Part shown: in pieces, positions 22,036 through 30,203 of the stretch
Layout: each line of letters opens with the position of its first letter
Numbering within the stretch: the first letter of the stretch is position 1
NCBI GenBank assembly: GCA_964502995.1
Contig: CAZCZB010000001.1
Coordinates: forward strand, 62,001 to 126,000
Length of the DNA stretch: 64,000 bases
Source of the DNA: Bin87 sp964502995
GTDB lineage: Bacteria; Chloroflexota; Dehalococcoidia; Lucifugimonadales; UBA3495
Direction: 5' to 3'
Position numbers and translations under genes: made by a program
Notes under the pieces: generated by a model
What the model was told of the DNA's origin: nothing
The model's input: only the letters and a program-made list of their open reading frames with translations
The model's database searches: none

Positions 22036-23592
22036 TCACCTGTCTTCTGTATCCTCGTAGACCAGCGGCATTGGTAGGTTGGTCGCTTCCAGGTTGCGGC
22101 GGGCCAACGCGAGATAATCGGGGTTGAGGTCCAGGCCAACGGAACGCCGGCCCAGGCGTTGGGCGACGATGCTGGTGGTGCCCCGGCCGACGAAACAGTC
22201 CAGGACGGTGGCGGGCACGGTATCGGCGCCGCACTCGCAGGTGGGCCGCCACTGGTCGGTAGATACCATCGTTGGTTTCCACCCCGTGCTATCGGTTTTC
22301 GTTGGGCAATTCCCAGGAACATGGGCGGGCTCACGTTGATTGACGTGTCCGGTTTTCTCCGCCACGCGGACCCAGGGGTTGCCGCATTGGGCGCAGACGC
22401 CGCGCTCGCTGGTGCCGGCCAGGATGCACAGCTCAGGCAGGCGGTCGGGGAACGAGGCGTAGTGCGTGTCCTTCCTCCCCTGCGTCGGGATCACCCACCA
22501 GTTGCGAAGGTTGGCGCTGCCGATTAGGCCGTTCGACATTGCAGACGTAAAACCCTCATTGGCTCTAACCATGCCCGGCTCACCGACTTTGTTTTTCGAC
22601 GAGGTGTTGGGGTTTTTACCAAATCGTTCTATCGTGCTATTGGCGTACGGCTGCCGGACAGCCTCAGCGTCATAGAAATAGCGGGCCTGCTTCGTCAGGT
22701 GGAACACGTACTCCACCCCCGACGTGGTGCGGTCGTTGACCGACTCCGGCATGGGGTTGGGCTTGATCCAGTGGTTGGTCTGCCGCGCGATCCAGCCGGG
22801 CGTTTCCACCGCGACGCCGTGGCTGCCCAGGCATTCGGGGCAGATAAGCCGGCCGTCGGGCCAGCGTCCGTATCTGCTCTGATGATGCGTCGCCTCGCAC
22901 TCGCGGCAGGTGAGCCACGGCTGCTGCAACGCCAGCGCCACGCGGTGGGGCTGGAACACCAGGTTTTTGGCGGCCAACCCTTCCACCGGCATGTTGCCGC
23001 CACCCCAACGTCCGCTGCCCTCTCCGCGCGCAACCCGCTTCCCACGTACCACGGGGATGTTCAGGGTGCCCCGATTGGTCTTCTGTTTCTCACCGTCCGA
23101 GTGCGTCCCGTCCGCGTTCATGCCCTTGCCGCTGCCCGCGTAGGCGTCGCCCAAGTTGAGCCAGACGCTGCCGTCGTCGCGGAGCACGCGGCGGACCTCG
23201 CGCAGCACGGCGACGATGTTGGCCAGCCATTCCTCCAGGGACGGCTCCAGGCCGATGCCGGCCGATTGCTGGTGGGCACCGCAGTGTCCGCACACTCCGT
23301 TGGGCCAGTGTTCGGGAGCATCCCCGCCGTAACTCGCGGTCGTGTCCAGTCGGTCCGGCCAATCCCGCTGCTGCTGGTGGTCCCGAGCGTGTCGTATGTG
23401 GTCGCAGTGCGGGTCCCCGCCTTCCCACGTCGCCAGCCCGTAATCCCTGAGCGACCAGTAAGGCGGTGATGTCACAACGCAGTGGACGGACTGGTCTGGG
23501 AGCGGGAGGTAGCGGGCATCGCCCTTCCGCAGCTCGACCAGGCCATTGCTCCAAACCACACTATCCGCTTGGGCTATCGGGTATTCAGGCAT
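22036..23592 (-). CDS. DNA methyltransferase, TSPPYW type (N4-cytosine or N6-adenine)
   Basis: This 518-residue enzyme transfers methyl from SAM to an exocyclic amino group in DNA. Motif IV TSPPYWSLRDYG is near residue 40, the motif I loop DCFVGRGTTSIVA near residue 472, and RSVGLDLNPDYLALARRN near the end, i.e. the beta-class order with motif IV first. A zinc-ribbon insertion (CRECEATHHQ...CPEC) lies near residue 225 and another (CAQCGNPW) near residue 405. The start at 23592 overlaps the upstream stop and lacks a clear Shine-Dalgarno. It probably serves anti-restriction. Confidence 0.88.
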   Translation of the reverse strand: MPEYPIAQADSVVWSNGLVELRKGDARYLPLPDQSVHCVVTSPPYWSLRDYGLATWEGGDPHCDHIRHARDHQQQRDWPDRLDTTASYGGDAPEHWPNGVCGHCGAHQQSAGIGLEPSLEEWLANIVAVLREVRRVLRDDGSVWLNLGDAYAGSGKGMNADGTHSDGEKQKTNRGTLNIPVVRGKRVARGEGSGRWGGGNMPVEGLAAKNLVFQPHRVALALQQPWLTCRECEATHHQSRYGRWPDGRLICPECLGSHGVAVETPGWIARQTNHWIKPNPMPESVNDRTTSGVEYVFHLTKQARYFYDAEAVRQPYANSTIERFGKNPNTSSKNKVGEPGMVRANEGFTSAMSNGLIGSANLRNWWVIPTQGRKDTHYASFPDRLPELCILAGTSERGVCAQCGNPWVRVAEKTGHVNQREPAHVPGNCPTKTDSTGWKPTMVSTDQWRPTCECGADTVPATVLDCFVGRGTTSIVAQRLGRRSVGLDLNPDYLALARRNLEATNLPMPLVYEDTEDR

Positions 23593-23983
23593 AACGGTCA
23601 ATCCATCGCCATTGCCACCAGGCTTCGTTGATGACCAACTCGGCCCAGAGGTCGTTTTTGTATCCATTCCACATTTGCAAGTCGCGGATCGCGGGGTCGT
23701 CGCTGTACTTCGTCAACATCCAATCACGGCCACAAAAGCGGGAGCGTGCGTCCTCAGCCATTTCCCGATCCAACCGTTGCTGCCAACGGAGAAATCGGGG
23801 GCTGGCTTCGTGGCCGGCTATCCAATCGCCCTCGGCGACGGACGCGCCGCACTTACGGCACCGCCAGCGGGGAGCCGTGCGATACTCGGTCATGTAGCGC
23901 TCGCGGTGTCCATTGCCGCACCGCGGTTTGTCAGGCGACGGCGGACCGAGCCATGCGGGGCTAACACAGATGGCGGATGTCAT
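23585..23983 (-). CDS. Zinc-ribbon phage protein (132 aa)
   Basis: CGNGHRERY and CRKCGA in the first half are probable zinc ligands. The second half is helical and aromatic (WAELVINEAWWQWRWIDRYA). GGAGGCAGC precedes the ATG, and the gene overlaps both neighbours, placing it in one translational unit with the methyltransferase and the ASCH gene. Confidence 0.72.
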   Translation of the reverse strand: MTSAICVSPAWLGPPSPDKPRCGNGHRERYMTEYRTAPRWRCRKCGASVAEGDWIAGHEASPRFLRWQQRLDREMAEDARSRFCGRDWMLTKYSDDPAIRDLQMWNGYKNDLWAELVINEAWWQWRWIDRYA

Positions 23984-24417
23984 GCTGCCTCCAGCCCTCG
24001 ATTCACGGCGGCCATCGTTTCACTGTCCGGGAGCCACAACCCCAGCGCGCCTTTCGCCTCCACCGGTTCCGGCAATACCCGCAGGTTGCCCAGTTGCCAT
24101 GCCCACCGGCCCGGGCTGTAATCCCCATAGCGGCGTTCATTGGGCGGGAGGTCCGCCGGCAACATCAACCCATCGGTGCGGTAGCACTCCATGAGATCGA
24201 CGGCGCACAGGATCGCGCTTTGGGGCAGTTCCTCATCCAGGATGCCCTCATTGAGCAACTCCGCAGTGAAGGCGCGGTCGATGCCCTTACCGGCGTGTAT
24301 CAGCAACGGCCCGCGATAGGTGGGTGCCCAACTCCGCGTCTCAAACCGTTTCAAGTGCAGGGCGATGAGCGACGCCCACGGTTGCCAAAGAGTGATAGCG
24401 CGAGGCGCGTCAGTCAT
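23980..24417 (-). CDS. ASCH-domain protein
   Basis: AITLWQPWASLIALHLKRFETRSW at the N-terminus, followed by GPLLIHAGK and later AILCAVDLMECYR, is the ASCH signature (an RNA-binding PUA-like fold). In phages ASCH proteins are proposed to bind RNA or modified nucleosides; activity here is not shown. It is 145 residues, starts behind AGGAGG and overlaps both neighbours. Confidence 0.85.
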   Translation of the reverse strand: MTDAPRAITLWQPWASLIALHLKRFETRSWAPTYRGPLLIHAGKGIDRAFTAELLNEGILDEELPQSAILCAVDLMECYRTDGLMLPADLPPNERRYGDYSPGRWAWQLGNLRVLPEPVEAKGALGLWLPDSETMAAVNRGLEAA

Positions 24418-24712
24418 AAATCCTCCTCAGCACCTCGCGAGGATTGACTTTGCCGTGCTCGATGTCGTTCAGGGATAGCGGCGTAATTCCCAACATCTGG
24501 GCGCGTTCTCGCCCGCCGACGTTATGAGCGATGCGATCACGGCGCAGCAGTTCTCCGCAACGGATCCACTCGGCTTGCTCGGACGGGATCGCCCGTTCGC
24601 CTTTGCATCTGAAGCAGGGCATGGTTCGGATGCTGCCGCCGTCAGGTCCGCAGACCAGCCCTGTGATGTCGCCGGATGCGTTGCAGTCGGGGCATGGAAT
24701 CATCGAGGTCAT
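24410..24712 (-). CDS. Zinc-ribbon plus helix-turn-helix protein (100 aa)
   Basis: CPDCNASG (7-14) and CFRCKGER (33-40) form a DnaJ-like zinc ribbon. Residues 55-97 (LLRRDRIAHNVGGRERAQMLGITPLSLNDIEHG) read as an XRE-type HTH. This is a probable DNA-binding regulator in the early operon. Confidence 0.72.
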   Translation of the reverse strand: MTSMIPCPDCNASGDITGLVCGPDGGSIRTMPCFRCKGERAIPSEQAEWIRCGELLRRDRIAHNVGGRERAQMLGITPLSLNDIEHGKVNPREVLRRIYD

Positions 24713-24716
24713 ACCA

Positions 24717-24974
24717 TCACTTCTCCCACACCAAGATGCAGTGGCTGTTGTCGAGGCCGAAACCTTGGATCTCGACCAGTCGATGCCCTTCCTCCACCCG
24801 GCGGTTTATGCGACTCAGGGCTTGGCGGCACTTCACGGTTTCCGCCCCGCCGCCAAAGAGCGTTACGCGCTCCGGCAAAGCTGGCGTTGGTTGCGGTGGT
24901 GGTCCGCCCTTGCCACAGGCAACCCCGAGGGCCAACAGTGTGGCTACCCCGAACGCGGCGATTTGGTACTTCAT
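24717..24974 (-). CDS. Small lipoprotein (85 aa)
   Basis: MKYQIAAFGVATLLALGVACGKGG is a lipoprotein signal with the lipobox LGVAC (Cys20), followed by a proline-rich spacer and a globular part with two cysteines. It should be exported and anchored to the outer face of the membrane. Among early phage genes such proteins may mediate superinfection exclusion; that is inference. Confidence 0.72.
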   Translation of the reverse strand: MKYQIAAFGVATLLALGVACGKGGPPPQPTPALPERVTLFGGGAETVKCRQALSRINRRVEEGHRLVEIQGFGLDNSHCILVWEK

Positions 24975-25336
24975 GAGGACGCCTCGTCGCTTGGGCGCGC
25001 CGGTTGGCGCGGCGGTCGATACTCAAAGCGGGTAAAGTCCCCGTGTTCATCCGTGTAGCCAACGATAAAGCCCCAGCTGTCCGGTCCGATGCCAAACAGT
25101 CCGTTGATGACACCCAGCAGCCGCACTCGGTAAGGGCCGTGCTGTAGCGGGTCGTCGGTCTCGTCGTCGGTCTCCGGGTCATACGCGCCAACCTGGATGC
25201 TCCAGTGGTCGCCCAGGTCCCAGTTGCATTCCACGGAATGTTTGAGCAAGGCGTTCATCGCCACACGGTCGGCTTCAAGGGCCTCGTTCAGAACCTTGAT
25301 CGCCAGTTGGATTGCGGGGATGTTTGGTGTCGTCAT
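24971..25336 (-). CDS. Phage protein of unknown function (121 aa)
   Basis: MTTPNIPAIQLAIKV begins with a helix to residue 30, then a beta-rich part (WSIQVGAYDPETDDETDD...YRVRLLGVINGLFG) and a proline-rich tail. It overlaps the lipoprotein gene by 4 bases and so is probably coupled to it. No family is recognised. Confidence 0.7.
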   Translation of the reverse strand: MTTPNIPAIQLAIKVLNEALEADRVAMNALLKHSVECNWDLGDHWSIQVGAYDPETDDETDDPLQHGPYRVRLLGVINGLFGIGPDSWGFIVGYTDEHGDFTRFEYRPPRQPARPSDEASS

Positions 25337-25367
25337 CTTGGGTCGTCTCCTCTTCTCTCGGCAGAGT

Positions 25368-25598
25368 TCAAGTTCGGCTACTGAGTTTCTCGCCGATACG
25401 TTTCACGAGTCGCTTTTCGGCTGTCTGTAAGGCAGAGCGTGAGATGTACCCGCGAACTTTCAACCGTACCAGCGCGTTGGCGTCCAATTGCTCGTGCTCC
25501 CAATCAGCCTCCGACCCTCCCAATTGCTCGTGCAACGGTGGAGCCAAAGTGCCGAAAACCACTTCCGTGTTGGCTGGGAGATGTTTACTCGTCGTCAT
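25368..25598 (-). CDS. Small phage protein (76 aa)
   Basis: MTTSKHLPANTEVVF follows GGAGGTAATGCT. The C-terminal half is basic and helical (SRSALQTAEKRLVKRIGEKL), possibly nucleic-acid-binding. It overlaps the RusA-like gene by 4 bases. Confidence 0.66.
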   Translation of the reverse strand: MTTSKHLPANTEVVFGTLAPPLHEQLGGSEADWEHEQLDANALVRLKVRGYISRSALQTAEKRLVKRIGEKLSSRT

Positions 25599-26023
25599 AG
25601 CATTACCTCCACGGGCGTAATCGTGATGCGGAAGCCGGGCTTGCCCTTGCGGTACACCAGCTCGGCGTCGATATGTTTCAGCGCCGGCCAGTCGTCGCTC
25701 ACCATGTCGCCCTCGTAGTGGACTCCCTCGATTTCCAGGGGGCACACGGCGTCCATGTAGGGCTTCGCCGCGGCAATCAAGTTTTCCACGCCGCGCCGGC
25801 CCTGGGTCGGCACGAAGAACGTTAGCTTGAACACCGCCTGCGCCATCATCAGCGGCGGGCGGTTGGCCCGTCTGCGCTGCTCATCAATCTGCCGGAACGC
25901 AGCCACCTTGACTTCGCGGGTGAGGCGGGCGCGGTAGGCCATACCCGCCTTGCTGGTGCCCTGGGAGCGGTTCAGTGTCTTGCCGGTCGGCAGGTGGTCG
26001 AACTCATACACGATGGGCGTCAT
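25595..26023 (-). CDS. RusA-like Holliday-junction resolvase
   Basis: The 142-residue protein has the size and layout of RusA: an N-terminal basic strand-loop (LPTGKTLNRSQGTSK), a helix with RARLTREVK, FKLTFFVPTQGRRGVENLIAAAKPYMDAV and a C-terminal GDMVSDDWPALKHIDAELVYRKG, where the paired aspartates match the metal site of the family. It would resolve branched replication intermediates. Identity of the first catalytic Asp is uncertain. Confidence 0.68.
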   Translation of the reverse strand: MTPIVYEFDHLPTGKTLNRSQGTSKAGMAYRARLTREVKVAAFRQIDEQRRRANRPPLMMAQAVFKLTFFVPTQGRRGVENLIAAAKPYMDAVCPLEIEGVHYEGDMVSDDWPALKHIDAELVYRKGKPGFRITITPVEVML

Positions 26024-26219
26024 AGCAGTTTGCCCTGCGTGTTGAGTTCACAGCGGCAGTAGCCCCCGCCATAGCAGAATAGGCAGGTCTGGCATCCAAA
26101 GCCTTCCCGTAACACTTGGCGCACAGCCAGCGTCGGACGCGATCTACTCTTGCAGAGATAATGGCGACGTTGTCGCAGTGGGTGATCCGGTCATAATCGC
26201 AATTCACGGGTCTAGGCAT
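26004..26219 (-). CDS. Small phage protein (71 aa)
   Basis: The ATG at 26219 follows GGAGGTTAGTG; a GTG one codon earlier is possible. It has CDYDRITHCDN and CAKCYGK, a probable zinc site, and a basic C-terminus. It overlaps the RusA-like gene downstream by 20 bases and thyX upstream by 8. Confidence 0.64.
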   Translation of the reverse strand: MPRPVNCDYDRITHCDNVAIISARVDRVRRWLCAKCYGKALDARPAYSAMAGATAAVNSTRRANCYDAHRV

Positions 26220-26931
26220 CACTAACCTCCATCAGCACAGCCCAGGACACCGGAAAAGCGCGGGCCATTTCGTCGGCAATCATTTCGGCAACTGAGCGGG
26301 TCTCGGGTTGGGCATCAGGCGCCAGCCGTTCACGGCACAGCTTCGCGTAGGCGAACAGCGAGCCGGTCCACAGCCATGTCGTCAGCGTACACACGGGCAG
26401 CACCACGCGGGCTTGCTCCGGAGCGACGCCCATCGTTATCAATTCTCGGTATGAGGACATCATCTGCGCCACGGCCATTTCCGCGATATAACGGGCGTCC
26501 CGTTGCCGAGCGACGGGAAGCCCGCTGACTTGTGGATTGCCGGATTTGCCCGCCTCTCGCCATTCCTTGGGCAATTCGACCATCGGATCACTGCTGGTGT
26601 AGCGCCGGCTGACCTCGTTGCGGGAAACGTCGTTGTCGTCAGCGAAGTCGTCCATTTCCACGATGCCAGGCTCATCAGCCCAATACAGCGGGCTAGCTTT
26701 CAACCCCACGTGGGAACGGCGAAGCTGCCGCGCCATGTAAAAAGGTATCGTGATGCGAAACTGCGCCTGAGGATGGTAAAACGGGCTGTTATGGCCGCTG
26801 CGGGCGAGATGGACGATCAGGCGGCTATCCTTGTCGGTAAGCGTATCGCTCTGGCGGTCGTAAGAGATCCTGGCGGCGTTCACCACCATCAGGTCGTCGC
26901 CAAACGTGTCCATTAGTTCAACTTTCGCCAT
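26212..26931 (-). CDS. thyX: Flavin-dependent thymidylate synthase with an interrupted signature motif
   Basis: ThyX makes dTMP from dUMP using FAD, NADPH and methylene-tetrahydrofolate. This 239-residue protein has ARISYDR, HNSPFYHPQAQFRITIPFYMARQL, NEVSRRY and VLPVCTLTTWLWTGSLFAYAKLCRERL. In other ThyX proteins RHR and SxNExSxRY are separated by only a few residues. Here RRSH (71-74) and SRNEVSRRY (103-111) are about 28 residues apart, so an acidic loop has been inserted or the RHR displaced. It starts behind GGAGGACAAAC. Confidence 0.88.
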   Translation of the reverse strand: MAKVELMDTFGDDLMVVNAARISYDRQSDTLTDKDSRLIVHLARSGHNSPFYHPQAQFRITIPFYMARQLRRSHVGLKASPLYWADEPGIVEMDDFADDNDVSRNEVSRRYTSSDPMVELPKEWREAGKSGNPQVSGLPVARQRDARYIAEMAVAQMMSSYRELITMGVAPEQARVVLPVCTLTTWLWTGSLFAYAKLCRERLAPDAQPETRSVAEMIADEMARAFPVSWAVLMEVSDA

Positions 26932-27019
26932 GTTTGTCCTCCGTTTATGAATGTGGTGATGGTGTTTCCCATACTGTCAAAACGGCCCTCGCCACCCCGA
27001 AGGCAACAAAGGTAATCGG

Positions 27020-27289
27020 CTACACCTCCAGCGCCAGGCGCTCGTTGCCGGTAGCGTCGATGGCGTACACGCGGTCGCCCGGTCGCACGGCTACACCGGC
27101 AAACCGGATACCCAATTTCATCAGCCAGTAACCCAGCGTTGCCTTGCTGATGCCCAAGTCCTGGGCCGCCAAGGCCATGGATTGGTCCCAAAACTCAACG
27201 CCGTTCAACCGGTCCCACAGGTAGGTTTCCAACGGGCACTCGATGCGGGCCTCGACGCTCAACATCCTGCTCGTTTTCTTCTTGCTCAT
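27020..27289 (-). CDS. Putative helix-turn-helix phage protein (89 aa)
   Basis: MSKKKTSRMLSVEAR at 27289 follows GAGGATGACC. Residues 36-62 (QSMALAAQDLGISKATLGYWLMKLG) form a clear HTH of transposase/regulator type, followed by a beta segment (RPGDRVYAIDATG). It is probably a DNA-binding protein. Confidence 0.7.
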   Translation of the reverse strand: MSKKKTSRMLSVEARIECPLETYLWDRLNGVEFWDQSMALAAQDLGISKATLGYWLMKLGIRFAGVAVRPGDRVYAIDATGNERLALEV

Positions 27290-27305
27290 GGTCATCCTCA
27301 TCTTC

Positions 27306-27530
27306 CTACCCCACTGGGTTCAGGTGGGAATAATCGCGTTCGGGGTGCATACCGTCGCCGGCGCTATCAACGTGGTGGTGCAGAACGCACCAGGGATGCA
27401 AGGGTGTTCTGCAAATGGAACAGTGGCGGACCATGCGACCGCTGACCGTCTCTCCACACTGGGCGCACACGCAATTGCGTGTGGGCTGGCGACGGCGAGG
27501 CTTGCGCTCTTCTCTTTTTTTGACGGGCAT
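27306..27530 (-). CDS. Zinc-finger phage protein (74 aa)
   Basis: I start at MPVKKREERKPRRR (27530), 10 bases after GGAGG. A strongly basic N-terminus leads to CVCAQCGE and HCSICRTPLHPWCVLHH, a RING/PHD-like arrangement of Cys and His. It may bind nucleic acid; function unknown. Confidence 0.68.
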   Translation of the reverse strand: MPVKKREERKPRRRQPTRNCVCAQCGETVSGRMVRHCSICRTPLHPWCVLHHHVDSAGDGMHPERDYSHLNPVG

Positions 27531-27580
27531 TGGTCGCATTCCTCCAACGGCTCGAATTCAGGGGAATCCCGCCTGTTGGT

Positions 27581-29347
27581 TTAGAGCAGTGCCGCGCCGG
27601 CGGGTTCCGGCTCGGTTGCTGGATCTTCGGATGTTGCCGGGTTGTTGCCGGGAACCGGCATGGTGCAGAGCGAACACAACCCATCCTCATTGACTTGGGT
27701 GCTATCCACCTCCTCGCCGCATCCCTCACACTCCACGCGGACCGCCTGCTTGGGTCCTTCGCTTGCCTCGGCTCCGTCGCTCTTCTGGTCCGGCGCGGCG
27801 CTAGGACTGTTGGACGTCTCAGGTTCCTCGACGGCGTTGGTTGCCGTATCCTCCGCCTGGGCCACGGCCTCACCCTCAGTCGGCGGTTTTTCGGGTTCCG
27901 GCTCGACTTCCTTCACCCGAGGGTCGGAGATCAGCAACTTCGGCTTGTCCACGACGTAGCCGCCTTCCTCGGCCGCGTCGCTGATCCGGTCCAGCAACCG
28001 TACTTTCTGCTCGCCCTCATCGAGGCGGTCGTACACATCGTTCAGCAGAGCGGTGTAGTCGGCCGCGCTCTCACAGGCGTTGATGCGGTCGCGGAAGGTC
28101 GCGCCCTTCTGATCCGGTTCCTGGGGGATTTCCCCCGTCTCGAAGTCTGCGTTGCCGAAGTCGTCATCCGCCTGGCGCTGTGGTACGCCGGCCTGGGCGC
28201 GGCGGAAATTGGCCGCGTTGGAATAGTCGTCATCGTCCGGGAGCGGAACCACGCCTTCGGGGGCGTACTCGCCGGCGTGGAGCATTTCATCCCTTTCCTC
28301 GTCCGGTTCCGGCACCACTCCCTCGCCGAGGGCCCACATGGGCGACTTTGCCGCTTCCAGGAGGTTATCCAGCTTGCCCTGCATTTTGAGTTTCAGCACG
28401 TACACCGTGATTTTCTTGCCGAACGGGGTGACGTCCTTCGGTTCCAGTGCCAAGGTCAACGGCACACCAGCGAAGTTGCCGAACAGGTTGAGGTAGGCCA
28501 CGCTGTCGTAGAAGCCGGTGATGCTGTGAAAACTGCCGGTGTCGATTTGCCAGACGCCGTAGCCATCCACATCGGGCATCAGGAACTGGAGGTTCATCAC
28601 CTCGCTGCACGCGCCGCGAGGGTTGCTGTCGCTGTGATAGTCGGGGCACTCGCGGCCTCGGCAAACCACATTCGGATAGAGCTGGATGCTGCGGTCGTCG
28701 CGGTGCGGGAGCGGCCCCCACACTCCGTTGCCCATTCGGTCCACTCGCTCGGGATTCATCTTGCGGTTGGCCCGTTCGCCGTCGCCCTTGCACACCCAGT
28801 CGCGGGTTTGCTGATAGGCTTTGTACCAGGTGGGCGCGATGACATCGAGATCCATCGTGGGCAGGACGATGGTGAGTTCCTTCGGAAACTCGCCGTACAC
28901 TTCCCTCACCTCCGGCGGGCAAACGAAGTAGTCGGTCTTGGCCGGGTATTCGTTACCGTTGGAATGCTTCTTCTTAATGCCGAGCCGGATCTTGCCGATG
29001 CGGGGCAACATCCTTTGCCGGTCGTGAGTCAGTCCTCTGATGGGCATGATTTTGATCTCCTCCAAGTAGGGTTCTAGCGTGCGAAACAGTCGGATGTGTT
29101 TGCAGTGGGTCAGTTTCGGCTGGCGCCGATATTTGAAGTCAGCACATCCGCACCAGTCCAAAGTCGTCTTGTAGTGAAGCAGTCGCTCCAGAGCGTGGAC
29201 GAGCTGCTCCTTGGTCAGTGCGTCTGACACGGCGGCATGGGCTGCCTCGCTCTCCTGGATGCCAACCACCGGTTCCGCGACCAGAGCAGGGCACCCAGCA
29301 TCGTGCTGGCCATCGCCGAAAAGGACGCCGGCGCAGTCGCAGTCCAT
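27581..29347 (-). CDS. Recombination-directionality-factor-like protein with extra N- and C-terminal modules (588 aa)
   Basis: From about residue 100, MPIRGLTHDRQRMLPRIGKIRLG and the later YFVCPPEVREVYGEFPKEL and CKGDGERANRK are hallmarks of phage RDF-like (gp3-like) proteins. In other phages such proteins can switch an integrase to excision; here the integrase is of the tyrosine type, so that role is uncertain. A Cys/His-rich 98-residue N-terminal module (MDCDCAGVLFGDGQHDAGCP) is fused in frame, and the C-terminus has an acidic linker and a zinc ribbon (CEGCGEE...CSLC). A GGAGGAG before the internal MPIRG could allow a shorter product from 29049. Confidence 0.75.
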   Translation of the reverse strand: MDCDCAGVLFGDGQHDAGCPALVAEPVVGIQESEAAHAAVSDALTKEQLVHALERLLHYKTTLDWCGCADFKYRRQPKLTHCKHIRLFRTLEPYLEEIKIMPIRGLTHDRQRMLPRIGKIRLGIKKKHSNGNEYPAKTDYFVCPPEVREVYGEFPKELTIVLPTMDLDVIAPTWYKAYQQTRDWVCKGDGERANRKMNPERVDRMGNGVWGPLPHRDDRSIQLYPNVVCRGRECPDYHSDSNPRGACSEVMNLQFLMPDVDGYGVWQIDTGSFHSITGFYDSVAYLNLFGNFAGVPLTLALEPKDVTPFGKKITVYVLKLKMQGKLDNLLEAAKSPMWALGEGVVPEPDEERDEMLHAGEYAPEGVVPLPDDDDYSNAANFRRAQAGVPQRQADDDFGNADFETGEIPQEPDQKGATFRDRINACESAADYTALLNDVYDRLDEGEQKVRLLDRISDAAEEGGYVVDKPKLLISDPRVKEVEPEPEKPPTEGEAVAQAEDTATNAVEEPETSNSPSAAPDQKSDGAEASEGPKQAVRVECEGCGEEVDSTQVNEDGLCSLCTMPVPGNNPATSEDPATEPEPAGAALL

Positions 29348-29868
29348 CAGAACTCTCCGTGCTCCTGCCCGTCCCAGCCCACATAGATTGGGAACTCCGG
29401 CAACTCGACAGGTTCGGGTTCGCGGTGCATCTTCATGCGCCCGAACACATCGCCCGGATTGCACCGATCGCAGGCGGTGAGCCAATGGACCGCTTCAAAA
29501 AGTATCCCGGTGGGCACGCCGCAGAAATCGCAACGCGCCGCATCGATTTGGTGAATGAACGTATCGGACGGCTCACGCTCTTCCAATTCGCGGCCGTCAA
29601 AAAATGGGTTGTACCTACCGTCGCTATACCGCCAATGCCCTGCTTGCCACCACGCCTGGTGACTGCGCCGTTCGGGTCGGGGCTGCGACGGGCAGGCGGG
29701 GTAGCAGACAAGGCGCCAGTTGTGGCCGATGATGCCGCGGTCCTCGGTTCCCCATTTGGAGCGTCCCCCCTTGCCGCAGAGATCGCACAGGGCAGCGTCC
29801 CAAAAGAACCGGAATGGTGCCAACGGTGCCAGCTGCCCGAGGTAGTATGACGATTCAACGATGTTCAT
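29347..29868 (-). CDS. Zinc-ribbon phage protein with the PEFP...EF tail (173 aa)
   Basis: MNIVESSYYLGQLAP starts behind GGAGGCAACTGACC. Four cysteine pairs (CDLCGK, CYPAC, CDFCGV, CDRCN) give two probable zinc sites. The C-terminus ELPEFPIYVGWDGQEHGEF matches that of the 3449-4111 product. Its stop overlaps the start of the RDF-like gene. Confidence 0.72.
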   Translation of the reverse strand: MNIVESSYYLGQLAPLAPFRFFWDAALCDLCGKGGRSKWGTEDRGIIGHNWRLVCYPACPSQPRPERRSHQAWWQAGHWRYSDGRYNPFFDGRELEEREPSDTFIHQIDAARCDFCGVPTGILFEAVHWLTACDRCNPGDVFGRMKMHREPEPVELPEFPIYVGWDGQEHGEF

Positions 29869-29870
29869 GG

Positions 29871-30200
29871 TCAGTTGCCTCCGTTGTCGCGAAATCCGGG
29901 GAGTCCGAACATATCGGCCTGGCGAGTGCGGACCTCGTGAGCGTCCGGGTCCTCGGCCGGCAGGATGGCGAAGTCGCCGCCCAGCCAGTCCATGAAGCAC
30001 TCGTCGCACATGGCGACCGTGGTGTCGCCCTCGCATGCATGGAACGGCATTTCGGTTTCGTGTTCGCAGCGCCAGCAGGTGGTCATAGGCATCTGTGGGA
30101 GTTCCGGCTGTTCACCTTCCTGTTCGTCGATGAGTCCATCGACGCGCCTGACGAATTGATCGACGCTTTCCGCGTCGACGGTAATGGTTGAATCGGGCAT
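29871..30200 (-). CDS. Zinc-ribbon protein with a sliding-clamp-binding motif (109 aa)
   Basis: The protein has an acidic helical N-terminus, a zinc ribbon (CWRCEHE near 42, CDECFMDW near 65) and a flexible tail containing QADMFGL at residues 94-100. QADMF is the clamp-binding peptide of bacterial DNA polymerase III alpha, and this phage encodes its own clamp at 344-1609. I infer that this protein docks on a clamp; partner and purpose are unknown. Confidence 0.72.
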   Translation of the reverse strand: MPDSTITVDAESVDQFVRRVDGLIDEQEGEQPELPQMPMTTCWRCEHETEMPFHACEGDTTVAMCDECFMDWLGGDFAILPAEDPDAHEVRTRQADMFGLPGFRDNGGN

Positions 30201-30203
30201 TTT

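Noticed and set aside
26913..26972. 19-codon leftward frame (MGNTITTFINGG...) overlapping the thyX start, with TTGACA just upstream
   Set aside because: The TTGACA lacks a -10 at 16-18 bases, and the frame overlaps thyX out of phase without its own ribosome binding site.
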